Shown: positions 8,501 through 16,898, numbered from the stretch's first letter. The stretch is 57,717 nucleotides of DNA from Magnetococcales bacterium WMHbinv6 (GCA_002753135.1 PDZV01000002.1:1-57717); one strand, 5' to 3'. The notes: generated by a model not told the origin, from the letters alone. A program made the numbers and translations.

Positions 8501-9487
8501 GATCAATTCAAGCAATGGGCGACTGACTTCTTGTATCAATCCTCTCCTGTCCCGCAATATCAATGCACGATAAATTTGCGCAAGAAAAATTCCTACCGTG
8601 GTTTTTCCCTGACCTGGCCCACCGATCAGCAGAAAGCGTCCTTGCTCTTGATTTTGCCCTGGTAACAAAAGGTTGTGCAGAGAGGGCTTCAAACGTTCAT
8701 TGCCTGCGGTCAATAAGTGATGAATGATGCCCGGTGCAAGGCGTCCATTTGCAGAATCTGCTTTTTCAGGTACTTCATTGCTTCGTTCAGGGGTTGCCGC
8801 CAAATCGACAAACACTTTGGATAATGGTGTATCTTTTTCTTCTGTATGGCCGGCCTGAGTGAGATTGGCATACTGGTCATGACGCAATTCTCTCTGCAGA
8901 TACTGGTCCATAACCTGTTCAAAATTGGCTGATAAACCTTTTGATAATTCGTTAAGATACCGCACCAGCTCTGCCAGCACATCCCCTGGGGTTATCCAGG
9001 CGGCGTAAGCTGTTCTGATTGCAAGCTGAGTGTCAAGCAGACGTGCCAGCTTATCATAATCCCAGACATCATAACCTTTTAAGTTTAACCCGGAATTTTT
9101 CAAACTCTCCAGAGCCTTCTTTTTACCACCTTCCGGCACGCCACTTAACGGCACGTTGGTTACATACAAATAGTATTCCGGTACAGTGCGCTTGCTGCCT
9201 GGTTCGGTATATTTTTTGAGTTCGTTGCGCAACTGTTGCAAGGCCCACTTTTGATCTTCCTTATCGGAATCGGAGCGTTGGCGGAATTTTGCTTGAATCA
9301 CGCCATCGCCATCCCATGGCCGACCTTGGTCAGGGTAGTCAACTCTCCCTTGAAACGTGGCATCACTTCCACCATCGGGACCATCGCCAAATGGCCGCAC
9401 TTTATTGCCAAGGGTGGCGATGCAGAGTGCTTGGACCAACTGTTGAAATGATCGGGGGGATAAACCGTTCAGGTTATAGTCGGTCAT
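5567..9487 (-). CDS. restriction-endonuclease/NACHT STAND ATPase, probable antiphage protein
   Basis: A 1306-residue protein with three parts. Residues about 1-150 form an Mrr/PD-(D/E)xK-type nuclease domain with GPDGGSDATF (D42) and VIQAKF (Q65, K67). Residues about 280-560 are a NACHT NTPase: Walker A GGPGQGKTT at 289-297, Walker B LLVLDGLDEVP ending near 407, and the sensor-like TSRPQGY near 438-444. The last 700 or so residues are helical with no motif I recognise and would be the sensor region. Bacterial NACHT and Avs proteins of this build defend against phage by recognising a phage product and then activating the nuclease. No partner gene is needed and none is seen. The C-terminal half is strikingly AT-rich compared with the N-terminal half. 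The gene lies between a terminator and a broken Rpn gene, behind dnaN. Confidence 0.85.
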   Translation of the reverse strand: MTDYNLNGLSPRSFQQLVQALCIATLGNKVRPFGDGPDGGSDATFQGRVDYPDQGRPWDGDGVIQAKFRQRSDSDKEDQKWALQQLRNELKKYTEPGSKRTVPEYYLYVTNVPLSGVPEGGKKKALESLKNSGLNLKGYDVWDYDKLARLLDTQLAIRTAYAAWITPGDVLAELVRYLNELSKGLSANFEQVMDQYLQRELRHDQYANLTQAGHTEEKDTPLSKVFVDLAATPERSNEVPEKADSANGRLAPGIIHHLLTAGNERLKPSLHNLLLPGQNQEQGRFLLIGGPGQGKTTVGIFLAQIYRALILRDRRGLIQEVSRPLLELISQCESEGIALPKSRRFPVRIELKGFADALSNNEVSSLLEYFTNMISKKSEIPVTESDLHHWLQVYPWLLVLDGLDEVPASSNRREILEHITQFRQRVMTLDADIMIVATSRPQGYSGEFDKEIFTECWLSPLSTVRAEHYATRLVKARFKESQSRQDKVLGRLQRALQQDNTAKLMTSPLQVSIMAILLDHIGDPPRERWQLFNQYYFVMVAREIEKNTIFSDVLRDHRKIVRKLHQHVGLILHAANEHTRTTTTLLHERHLKKLLDHMLQLDGYEGDEISKLSKIIIDTAIDRMVLLVAPEDKRIGFEVRSIQEFMAAEGLMDAPESDKKSRLEYIAPLAHWLNVFLFAVGHVREKNNYLVDLFLSVCTNMNIDSNNWCAKHILPGSRLALEILEDIAATCPPGLFNPLFNLTLELLTLPTEPIHKRVSEIQHARAIDSLIDKCKYLLKNKPSDNLGTWFVVNLLIGKNESRAIELAEKYWPHDAYQQLDIIYSISKNERAINNWIVNKANEFVPNMKFTWNANRKIILIRELYNYYYKSNSNVLFQREGKYHDYFEIKISEKFPVTIAVNYLPDKNEDKQLKVNMNDLPNHPWTALLVNEQFAHNPSAAFLSAALRKIASAGWSDFQSMSLSVYCYWPLALCLSACKSSDELIGYADRVDKGEYGDIASWRKLQDKRVSSFVSLTECKFGDFEIISPRLSVHLKSGVDFVDCFGSIFSTIQDDTIGIQCKKLYAKMFLRLVTVCYEEFDSEFRLSANDFILYAKTIDIIYVEILSLINSNEVTVDKIKTINNVCLSHKIEIGNKLYGVEWLSDQFIQHPQFSGLLKVIAIGYLKGSHFNKIPLELLQNVPDDDWAVYGAVLLIKLVQGDFCEEEIEPSCQYFEQQKHENIATITSWLIKLFENNKIDSTAAAKFLSTWLSTFTSMDWEDRRSILRIMEKEMNAHNGAFTEEAVWNEVLKLDAVAYAVLMECVEAH

Positions 9488-9497
9488 GTAATAAATA

Positions 9498-9540
9498 CCG
9501 GAAAGTGGTGTAAAGAGTGTCTACACCATATCACTTCCGG
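9498..9540. repeat. inverted repeat in the leader of the NACHT gene
   Basis: Two arms, CCGGAA..TGGTGTA (9498-9512) and TACACCA..TTCCGG (9522-9540), pair through a 6-bp outer and a 7-bp inner stem with an uneven internal loop. On the coding strand the structure ends 10 nt before the ATG of the NACHT gene. This position fits an operator or an mRNA hairpin limiting translation. No T run follows on either strand, so a terminator is less likely. Confidence 0.55.
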
Positions 9541-9654
9541 CTATTTTTCACAACCATCTTACAAAAATATTTAATATTTGACTGAAGAACAACTCGGATC
9601 TCACGCTGCAATCGGGCTGCAGCACCTGCTCGGGACACTCATATGCTTGACGGT

Positions 9655-10555
9655 TTATTGAGGAATGACTTCGCACAACAAGGAGGCATCCAACACCCGA
9701 TCACTCCACTCTTCAAGTTGGGCAATGTCGGCGGACAATACGGTACTTTCAATCGATTCTGGCAGCGTGCCGAACCGGTGGCGCAGCTGGCGCAGTAGCA
9801 AGGCGGCACGACCTTTTTGTTCTCCCTGTTGTGCAGCCCGTTGTTCACCAATGGCGATACCGGCCTGAATTCCACGCTGCTCAATCTCCTGCGCCCATTT
9901 TTCCACATATCTTTCCAACATGACTACCACCTCCTCCAACTCTTCCGGAATCGGCATCGTTGTCTCTATGCCAGATCGCTTGTGTAAACCGGCTACCAGC
10001 AATTCACGAAATAGCGGTTTCAAATCGTTTGACGCCGGATGTGCCTGAAACCAGCCAACCAATTCCCGACTGGCCTCTATCAATGTTTCCGGTTGCAACG
10101 GATGCCCCATACGGAAAAATATCGCCAATAAGGAATCAAGAGAATCACTTTTCTTGATGCTGGATCGCACCTCTTCCAGTACATGATAACGCATCTGCGG
10201 CTGGTATTTCCACAATGGTGATTCCGGTGGCAGGTGGATTAAATCCCGCATTGCTACTGGTGCACTCCAAACAGACTCACCATTGTAAATCACAATCGGT
10301 AACACCGGAGGCAAACCATCTGTCACACGCCATTGACGTTCATCCACCAACTGCTGGTACAACAGACCGGTATACACATCGATCCGCAACACCATCCAGG
10401 GATCAACTTCTGACTGAAACTCTAATAAAATCAGGATAAAGGCTACGGGTGACATCCAACAGCGCAGCGATGGCTGGATCCAGATAATGCTCCAATAAAT
10501 CGGCAATAATCTCTGGTCGAGAAAAAAGCCGATGATAGATTGCATCATCTGTCAT
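9655..10555 (-). pseudogene. broken Rpn-family recombination-promoting nuclease/putative transposase
   Basis: The long frame (from about 10460 down to 9655) matches the body of Rpn/PD-(D/E)XK transposase-like proteins: LILLEFQSEVDPWMVLRI, VYTGLLYQQL, LPPVLPIVIYNGE, and a C-terminal coiled region with GIQAGIAIGEQRAAQQGEQKG. A second frame starting at 10555 supplies the missing N-terminus, MTDDAIYHRLFSRPEIIADL, which is how intact family members begin. The two frames do not join: near 10440-10460 the reading frame changes and roughly 40 residues that normally carry part of the catalytic core are absent. The gene is therefore an internal deletion with a frameshift. A GAGAGG ribosome site precedes 10555, and dnaN ends 21 bp upstream. 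The longer open frame may still be translated from an internal start. Confidence 0.8.
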
Positions 10556-10576
10556 CTTAATTTTTACACCTCTCTC

Positions 10577-11701
10577 CTACACCCGCATCGGCATCAACAC
10601 AAACTGCGTTCCCAGCTGGTACGGATCGGTCAACAAGACGGGCAGCTCCTCATTGTTCAACAGAAAACTGACTATCTCTCCCTCCATCACCGACAAAAAT
10701 TCGCGCAGGTAGCGGGCGCTGAAGCCGACCATCAGGACATCGCCGCCTTCCAGCTTTACCTGCATCTCCTCTTCCGCCTCTCCCTGTTCGGGATTGTTGC
10801 TGTTGAAACGCATGGTGTCGCCGGCAATCTCCAGACGGATGCCATGCGATTTTTCGTTCGACAACACCGAAACGCGACGCACAATGCCTAACAACACCTC
10901 CCGTTCCACATCCAGTCGCATCGGCTGATTGCGCGGAATCACCTGGCGATAGTCCGGATAACGCCCCTCCACCAGCTTGGCCACCATCATCACCTCTGGA
11001 CGCAGCAGCTGAATAAAATTGTCGTCCAGAATCATCTCCAAGGCATCGTCGCTCTCATCGAGCAGACGGCGAATTTCATGCACCGCCTTCTTGGGAATAA
11101 TCACCTCCCGCTCCTCAGACGGCAGCCCCTCCATCTCCCGATCAACCGAAGCCAAACGGTGACTGTCGGTCGCCACCACCCGAATATGACCACAGCCCCC
11201 CTCCGGGTCGGGTACGACATGAAACAAAACGCCATTCAAGGTATATCGGGTCACATCGTCCGACATGGCAAAATGGGTCTTGGCCAACATTTCCCGCAAA
11301 ACCGGTACCGCTACCGCAAAACGGTAAGGCCCCTCTGCCTGCGGAATCTTGGGAAATTGATCGGCTGGCAGGGTCGCCACCTCAAATTTGGCCCGACCGC
11401 TGGTAATCCGCATCCGACCGCGCGCATCAACCCGCAGCAACAGCTCTGCCCCCGCCGGTAGTTCGTTGACCACATCATACAGGGTGCGCGCATTGACCGT
11501 GATCACCCCGCCCTCGATCACCTCCGCCGGACAATAGGTGCGGACCGAAACCACCAAATCGGTTCCCTCCAGCCGCACCCGCCCCTCTTCGCTCTGCAAG
11601 AGCAGGTTGCGCACAATCGGCGTCATGTGTACCCGGTCCACCACCGTATGTACCCGTGACAACGCCTTGAAAAACGCATCACGAGTCAGTTGCAATTCCA
11701 T
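10577..11701 (-). CDS. dnaN: DNA polymerase III beta clamp
   Basis: A 374-residue protein of standard length for the sliding clamp. It begins MELQLTRDAFFKALSRVHTVVDR and ends VLMPMRV, the conserved C-terminal peptide of DnaN that contributes to the partner-binding pocket. Three repeated clamp domains are evident, with FHVV...IRVVATDSHRLA in the middle domain and GFSARYLREFL in the third. It clamps the replicative polymerase to DNA. It follows dnaA by 38 bp on the same strand. The usual next genes, recF and gyrB, are missing; the broken Rpn gene stands there instead. Confidence 0.97.
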   Translation of the reverse strand: MELQLTRDAFFKALSRVHTVVDRVHMTPIVRNLLLQSEEGRVRLEGTDLVVSVRTYCPAEVIEGGVITVNARTLYDVVNELPAGAELLLRVDARGRMRITSGRAKFEVATLPADQFPKIPQAEGPYRFAVAVPVLREMLAKTHFAMSDDVTRYTLNGVLFHVVPDPEGGCGHIRVVATDSHRLASVDREMEGLPSEEREVIIPKKAVHEIRRLLDESDDALEMILDDNFIQLLRPEVMMVAKLVEGRYPDYRQVIPRNQPMRLDVEREVLLGIVRRVSVLSNEKSHGIRLEIAGDTMRFNSNNPEQGEAEEEMQVKLEGGDVLMVGFSARYLREFLSVMEGEIVSFLLNNEELPVLLTDPYQLGTQFVLMPMRV

Positions 11702-11739
11702 GTCTCTTTATCTCTCTTTTCTGATGGTTTCATCACACT

Positions 11740-13080
11740 TCAGCTTTGCAACATGGCTGTCAGCGTCCGCAACTCTCCTGCCAAATCGGCATCCACGATC
11801 TGTTGCTCTTCAATTTTGCGCACCGCATGCATCACCGTCGTATGGTCCCGATCACCGAACTGCTTGCCGACTTCGGGAAATGAGTGCTTGGTCAACTGTT
11901 TGCACAAATACATGGCAATCTGCCGCGGATGACTGAACTGGCGCGCCCGTTTTGACGACCGCAAATCCAATACACGGATCTGATAATACTCCGCCACCTT
12001 TTTTTGAATCTCCTCCACCGTCACCTGACGACGATCCACCGGACGCACAATATGGCGCAACGATTCCACCACCAACCCCATCGTCACCGGCACCTTGTCC
12101 ATGGAGGCCATGGCCAAAACACGAATCAAGGCCCCTTCCAACTCCCGAATATTGCTCTGGATCGCATCGGCGAGAAAAAAGGCCACATCGTCCAGCAACT
12201 CGATCCCCTCCACCGCCGCCTTTTTTTTCAAAATGGCCACACGGGTCTCCAAGTCCGGCAGCTGAATGTCGGCGAGCAAACCCCAATTGAAACGGGATCG
12301 TAAACGCTCTTCCAAAAATTCCATCTGCGACGGAAGATGGTCCGATGAAAGAACAATCTGTCGGTTGCTCTCATACAACGCATTGAAGGTATGAAAAAAC
12401 TCCTCCTGGGTCGATTTTTTGCCCGCAATGAACTGAATATCATCCACCAGCAGCACATCAATGGAACGAAACAACTCTTTGAAATCATGGACCCGCTGAA
12501 ACCGTAACGACTCGATCATCTGGGTCATAAATTTTTCGGAAGAGATATACTGCACCTTGAGTGCCGGGCGATGGGCAAGCAGATGGTTGCCGATGGCATG
12601 CAGCAGATGGGTCTTGCCTAAACCGACACCGCCATGAATAAACAGCGGGTTATAAATTTTGGCCGGCTCTTCGGCCACCCGCGCCGCTGCCGCATGGGCA
12701 AATTGATTGCAACCGCCCACCACAAACGAATCAAAGGTGTAACGTGGATCCAAACCGCTCCGCCCGACAGCGACGGTTGCCGGGGGAGCCACCGTTGCCT
12801 CTGCCACCACAACCGGCGGCGGAACCCCTTCCGTTGCCTGCGGATCAACCCGAATCACCACCCGAATGGAGCGTGCTACCTGCTGCGATAACACCGCTTC
12901 CAGCAACGAACCATAATGGCTGCGCACATAATCCGCTGCCAGACCACTGGGGCTTAACAACTCCACACACCCTTCGGTCAGCTCGGTGCCAAGACACAAG
13001 GGCTTGAACCACATGTTATAGACCTGTGGCGTCACCTCTCCCTGGATGGCGGCCAGGGTGGCTGACCAATGCTCTTTCAT
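11740..13080 (-). CDS. dnaA: chromosomal replication initiator DnaA
   Basis: A 446-residue protein when started at MKEHWSATLAAIQG, which fits DnaA domain I; a Met nine residues earlier at 13107 would overlap the PilZ stop. The AAA+ domain carries Walker A GGVGLGKTHLLHAIGNH, Walker B VLLVDDIQFIAGK and sensor I VLSSDHLPS. The C-terminal domain IV has the DnaA-box signature GDRDHTTVMHAVRKIE. A Val/Ala/Pro-rich linker (about 95-130) separates domain I from the ATPase. It binds the origin and melts it for replication. The gene lies 16 bp behind a PilZ gene and ahead of dnaN. I found no cluster of DnaA boxes near it, so the origin may lie elsewhere. Confidence 0.96.
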   Translation of the reverse strand: MKEHWSATLAAIQGEVTPQVYNMWFKPLCLGTELTEGCVELLSPSGLAADYVRSHYGSLLEAVLSQQVARSIRVVIRVDPQATEGVPPPVVVAEATVAPPATVAVGRSGLDPRYTFDSFVVGGCNQFAHAAAARVAEEPAKIYNPLFIHGGVGLGKTHLLHAIGNHLLAHRPALKVQYISSEKFMTQMIESLRFQRVHDFKELFRSIDVLLVDDIQFIAGKKSTQEEFFHTFNALYESNRQIVLSSDHLPSQMEFLEERLRSRFNWGLLADIQLPDLETRVAILKKKAAVEGIELLDDVAFFLADAIQSNIRELEGALIRVLAMASMDKVPVTMGLVVESLRHIVRPVDRRQVTVEEIQKKVAEYYQIRVLDLRSSKRARQFSHPRQIAMYLCKQLTKHSFPEVGKQFGDRDHTTVMHAVRKIEEQQIVDADLAGELRTLTAMLQS

Positions 13081-13096
13081 CACCACCAGACGCCGA

Positions 13097-13384
13097 TCAG
13101 GATCCATCTGTACGCTGCAGACGCAAACCAATCTGGTTTTCACTCTGGTGCGCGACCAGACAAGAAAAACGGGAGTCTCGCCCATACAGACTGATGGCAA
13201 TCTCCACCAGGGTATCCCGTTGCAGAACCAGTTCCAGATCCTCGTCGGCAACAAACAACATACCCCCCAGGTTCATGTTGCCCAACTGCCCCCGAATGCA
13301 CCGCCCATCGGCCAACATCATCGTGGCTGGATCATGGCTCAATACCCGATCTTCCCGTCGATCCGCCTTGTTTTCCTCGATCAC
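13097..13384 (-). CDS. PilZ-domain protein, candidate c-di-GMP receptor
   Basis: A 95-residue single-domain protein started at a GTG with an excellent CAGGAGGTAATCAG ribosome site. It shows the PilZ pair of motifs: RREDR (R9xxxR13) near the start and GNMNLGGMLF, which stands for the (D/N)xSxxG motif with Asn in the Ser position. A final strand reads IGLRLQR. PilZ domains bind c-di-GMP through these motifs; the Ser-to-Asn change makes binding likely but not certain. It sits directly upstream of dnaA on the same strand with a 16-bp gap, so the two are probably co-transcribed. This is an uncommon neighbour for a replication initiator. Confidence 0.75.
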   Translation of the reverse strand: MIEENKADRREDRVLSHDPATMMLADGRCIRGQLGNMNLGGMLFVADEDLELVLQRDTLVEIAISLYGRDSRFSCLVAHQSENQIGLRLQRTDGS

Positions 13385-13475
13385 CTGATTACCTCCTGAA
13401 ACCTCATGCCCACCTGGTCAGTCACAACGACTTTAACCGCTCCCGCCTCTGCCCCTCTCTGACAAGGTATAGCCG

Positions 13476-13781
13476 TTATTCAACAATATCACCGCGCAGC
13501 GCATCCTTGTGCCCGACCGGTAAGACTCCCTGAAACCCATCATCCGGATTATAAAAATGGCGCACGGAACCCACCTTCCGGTACTTGTCGTACAAGGTGT
13601 TCCAACCCTTCACATAAATCGGACACTCATCATTGAAACAGACCAACATGATATCGGTACAAAAACCCATACCATCACCCCAGTCATTGTGGGTTGCCAA
13701 CCATTTGCTCATCGGCTGTCCACAGTAACGGCATGCCCTTACCATCGGATCTGCTGCAGGTTCCTTCTGCTCTTCACTCAT
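13476..13781 (-). CDS. zinc-ribbon hypothetical protein
   Basis: A 101-residue protein with two cysteine pairs, CRYCGQPM near residue 17 and VCFNDECPIY near residue 47, which would hold one zinc ion, with a Trp/Asp-rich segment between them. The tail (FYNPDDGFQGVLPVGHKDALRGDIVE) matches a group of short conserved proteins I have seen annotated only as hypothetical or Ogr/Delta-like in Proteobacteria. No function can be assigned. Its ATG overlaps the alaS stop in an ATGA, so it is translated as part of the alaS unit. Confidence 0.7.
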   Translation of the reverse strand: MSEEQKEPAADPMVRACRYCGQPMSKWLATHNDWGDGMGFCTDIMLVCFNDECPIYVKGWNTLYDKYRKVGSVRHFYNPDDGFQGVLPVGHKDALRGDIVE

Positions 13782-16414
13782 GCTGCTCTCTCCTCAAGCC
13801 AGCCGATGACGGCTGACAGCGCCTCTGCCAATTGTTCCGGACGATTTCCACCACCCATCGCCATATCGGGCCGACCGCCTCCTTTGCCACCGACCTGTCC
13901 GGCGACAAAGGCAATCAACTCTCCGGCCTTGCAACGACCATGCAAATCTGCCGTCACTCCGGCGATGAGTGTGACCTTCTCCCCTTCGCTGGCTGCCAAA
14001 ACGATCACCGCCGAACCGAAGCGCTCTTTGAGCCGGTCGACCATCTCCCGCAAGTCACGAACTTCCACACCGGTCACCCGGGTTGCCAACACGGTCATCC
14101 CAGCCACCACCCGACTCTGGGCCATCAACCCCTCGATCACCGAGCCGGAAACCGCTGCCTTGGCCTTTTCCAGGGTTTGCTCCAGGGAACGAATGCGCTC
14201 CAACAGACGCTCCACCCCTTGCGGCACCTGATCCGGCCGGCTTTTCAACAAAGTGGCAGCCTCACGCAACAGCACCGTCTCTTCCCGATAGCTCTCGCGC
14301 GCCAACGCGCCACAGACCGCCTCAATCCGCCGCACCCCAGCCGCCACCGCCCCTTCCGAGACAATGCGCAACAAGCCAATATCCCCGGAGCGCTGCACAT
14401 GGGTCCCGCCACACAGCTCCATGCTGCTGCCAATCTGCACCACCCGCACCTCATCGCCATATTTTTCGCCAAACAGGGCCACCGCACCGGCTTCGACTGC
14501 CGCAGCCGGGGTCATGATCAGCGTCGATTGCGCCGCGTTGGCACAAATGGCCACATTGCAGCGGGCCTCCACCTCGGCCAACTCCTCCGCTGTCAAGGCA
14601 CTGAAATGGGTAAAGTCAAAACGCAGTCGATGCGGTCCCACCAGCGATCCGGCCTGTTTGACATGTCCGCCCACCACCTCACGCAAGGCATGATGCAACA
14701 GATGGGTGGCAGAATGGTGCAAACGAATCGCCTGCCGCCGTTGGCCATCCACCTCCAGCTGCAGGGCATCGCCAACCTGCAGACTCCCCTCCTGCAGCTG
14801 ACCGACATGGGCAAAAAGATCCGGCACCGGCTTGCGGGTATCGCGGACGGCAAAACGGGCCGTGCTGCCAGAGGTGGTACGGATCCAGCCCGTATCGCCG
14901 ACCTGACCACCCGATTCGGCATAAAACGGCGTCTGGTTGGCGATAATCAGCCCCTCTTCTCCCACCTCAAGGCGATTGACCGCCGTGCCATTGACCACAA
15001 TGGCCTGCACCACACCCTGGGCGGTTTCCGTCTCATAGCCCAAAAATTCGCTGGCTCCCACCTGCTCGCGCAGTTGATGAAAGACCGCCGCCACCTTTTC
15101 ATCCCCCGAACCGACCCAGGCCGCCCGGGCCCGTTGCCGTTGCTCGCTCATGTAGCGGTTGAACCCTTCCATGTCCAGACCGATTCCGCGATCACGAACA
15201 ATGTCGCCGGTCAAATCGATGGGAAAGCCATAGGTGTCATACAGAGTGAACAGGGTCAGACCATCCAGCTCGCCACCGGCAGGCAACTGGCTGACCGCCT
15301 CTTCCAGTATTTTCAAGCCGCTGCCCAGGGTGGCGGCAAAGCGGCGCTCCTCATTTTCGATCACCGGCATCAGCACTTTGCTCTGCGCCGTCAACTCCGG
15401 GTAAAAGCTGCCCATCATCTGGCACAACACCGGCACCAGATGGACCAGAAAAGGCTCCTCCAGACCCAGCATCCGCCCGTGGCGCATGGCCCGCCGCATA
15501 ATCCGCCGCAACACATAGCCCCGCCCTTCATTGCTCGGCAACACCCCGTCGGCAATCAGAAAGGACATGGCCCGTATATGATCGGCCACCACCCGCAAGG
15601 AGACCAGATGGTCACCCTGTTCCGGGTCCACCCCGGCCAGTCGGGCCGTCTCCCGAATCAGCGGTTGAAACAGATCGGTATCAAAATTGTTGCTCTTGCC
15701 CTGCAGAATGGCCGCCAACCGCTCCAGACCAGCCCCGGTATCGATGCACGGTTGCGGCAGAGGCAGCATCGAACCATCGGCCCGACGGTCAAACTGCATG
15801 AAGACCAGATTCCAGATTTCCACAAAACGGTCCCCGTCCGCCTCCGCCGACCCAGGCGGCCCCCCCGCAATATGGGGACCGTGATCATAAAAAATTTCTG
15901 AACAGGGACCACAGGGACCCACCGGTCCCATGGACCAAAAATTATCATTGCTGTCAATGCGGATGATCTTCTCTGGCGGCAGACCGATTGTCTCTTGCCA
16001 AATGGCGTAGGCCTCGTCATCGCTGGCATAAACGGTGACCAGCAACCGTTCCACCGGCAAGCCCAAATCCTTCGTGACAAATTGCCAGGCCAAAGGAATG
16101 GCCAGCTCTTTGAAATAGTCCCCGAAGGAAAAATTGCCCAGCATTTCAAAGAAGGTATGATGTCGGGCGGTCCGCCCCACATTTTCCAGATCGTTATGCT
16201 TTCCCCCCGCCCGGACACATTTTTGTGAGCTGACCGCACGCGGCCAGAGAGGTCGTTCTTCTCCCAAAAAGGCACCCTTGAACTGATTCATCCCCGCATT
16301 GGTAAACAGCAGGGTGGGATCGTTGCGCGGCACCAGACTGGAAGAGGCCGCTATGGTATGGTCATGACGCTGAAAAAAGGTCAAAAACCGCTCGCGTATT
16401 TCATTGCCGTTCAT
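13778..16414 (-). CDS. alaS: alanyl-tRNA synthetase
   Basis: An 878-residue protein, the normal bacterial length. It opens with NEIRERFLTFFQRHDH and LVPRNDPTLLFTNAGMNQFK, the class II core. The editing domain carries the HHSATHLLHHAL zinc site and the ELCGGTHVQRSGDIG motif (HxxxH and CxxxH), and the C-Ala domain with a GGxGGGRPDMAMGGG segment closes the protein. It charges tRNA-Ala and clears mischarged Ser and Gly. A weak AGGA site precedes the ATG, 7 bp after recX. It overlaps the following zinc-ribbon gene by 4 bp. Confidence 0.98.
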   Translation of the reverse strand: MNGNEIRERFLTFFQRHDHTIAASSSLVPRNDPTLLFTNAGMNQFKGAFLGEERPLWPRAVSSQKCVRAGGKHNDLENVGRTARHHTFFEMLGNFSFGDYFKELAIPLAWQFVTKDLGLPVERLLVTVYASDDEAYAIWQETIGLPPEKIIRIDSNDNFWSMGPVGPCGPCSEIFYDHGPHIAGGPPGSAEADGDRFVEIWNLVFMQFDRRADGSMLPLPQPCIDTGAGLERLAAILQGKSNNFDTDLFQPLIRETARLAGVDPEQGDHLVSLRVVADHIRAMSFLIADGVLPSNEGRGYVLRRIMRRAMRHGRMLGLEEPFLVHLVPVLCQMMGSFYPELTAQSKVLMPVIENEERRFAATLGSGLKILEEAVSQLPAGGELDGLTLFTLYDTYGFPIDLTGDIVRDRGIGLDMEGFNRYMSEQRQRARAAWVGSGDEKVAAVFHQLREQVGASEFLGYETETAQGVVQAIVVNGTAVNRLEVGEEGLIIANQTPFYAESGGQVGDTGWIRTTSGSTARFAVRDTRKPVPDLFAHVGQLQEGSLQVGDALQLEVDGQRRQAIRLHHSATHLLHHALREVVGGHVKQAGSLVGPHRLRFDFTHFSALTAEELAEVEARCNVAICANAAQSTLIMTPAAAVEAGAVALFGEKYGDEVRVVQIGSSMELCGGTHVQRSGDIGLLRIVSEGAVAAGVRRIEAVCGALARESYREETVLLREAATLLKSRPDQVPQGVERLLERIRSLEQTLEKAKAAVSGSVIEGLMAQSRVVAGMTVLATRVTGVEVRDLREMVDRLKERFGSAVIVLAASEGEKVTLIAGVTADLHGRCKAGELIAFVAGQVGGKGGGRPDMAMGGGNRPEQLAEALSAVIGWLEERAA

Positions 16415-16421
16415 CGTATTC

Positions 16422-16898
16422 CTATCTGATTAGCTGCCAAATGACCTCATCGTCGAACCCCCGCCGCGCCAGGTAGGCATAACAGCGCTCTTTTTGCCGA
16501 CGATCACTGCCTGCCGCCTGCCAAAACTGCTCATCCACTTCGCCAAAACGTTTGCACAACGCCTGCCGCGCCCAGAACAACTCTTCCTGCTCGGCCAACA
16601 ACTCGGCCAAGGCCTGTTCTATCGTCCCCTCATCCACGTGCAGGGAGCGCAGTTCGGCACGGATCCAGCGTGGTCCATAACGCCCATGATGCAACCGATA
16701 GCGGGCCCGGGACAAGGCAAAAGCGGCATCATCCAGATAACCCAGCTCCTGGCACCGGGCCGTCACCCGTTCGATGCAGGTCAAGGAGGCCCCCTTCTGC
16801 CGCAAACGCTGTTGCAACTCCCAGACGCTGTAAGGTCGACGGGCCAGGCAACTCAGCGCCTGTTCATAGGCAGAATGATCGCTCTCTTCGAGCATCAT
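16422..16898 (-). CDS. recX: RecA regulator RecX
   Basis: A 158-residue protein when started at the ATG that overlaps the bpt stop in ATGA; an upstream Met at 16961 would give a longer, less family-like N-terminus. It has the three-helix RecX repeats: ALSCLARRPYSVWELQQRLRQKG, GYLDDAAFALSRARYRLHHGRYGPRWI, and CYAYLARRGFDDEVIWQLI. RecX binds RecA filaments and limits their activity. recA is usually next door but is not in this window. Here recX sits between bpt and alaS, in the same strand run. Confidence 0.9.
   Translation of the reverse strand: MMLEESDHSAYEQALSCLARRPYSVWELQQRLRQKGASLTCIERVTARCQELGYLDDAAFALSRARYRLHHGRYGPRWIRAELRSLHVDEGTIEQALAELLAEQEELFWARQALCKRFGEVDEQFWQAAGSDRRQKERCYAYLARRGFDDEVIWQLIR

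Noticed and set aside
11702-11739. Possible replication origin next to dnaA or dnaN
   Set aside because: I saw no cluster of TTATNCACA boxes or AT-rich unwinding region in the dnaA-dnaN gap or just upstream of dnaA.
13081-13254. Longer dnaA start at 13254 giving a 504-residue protein
   Set aside because: The extra N-terminus has no DnaA similarity and lies inside the PilZ gene. MKEHWSATL at 13080 fits domain I.
13832-15901. A 689-residue open frame on the plus strand antisense to alaS
   Set aside because: It is rich in His, Gln and Arg with no domain pattern, and alaS on the other strand is unmistakable. It is a shadow of GC-rich codon use.
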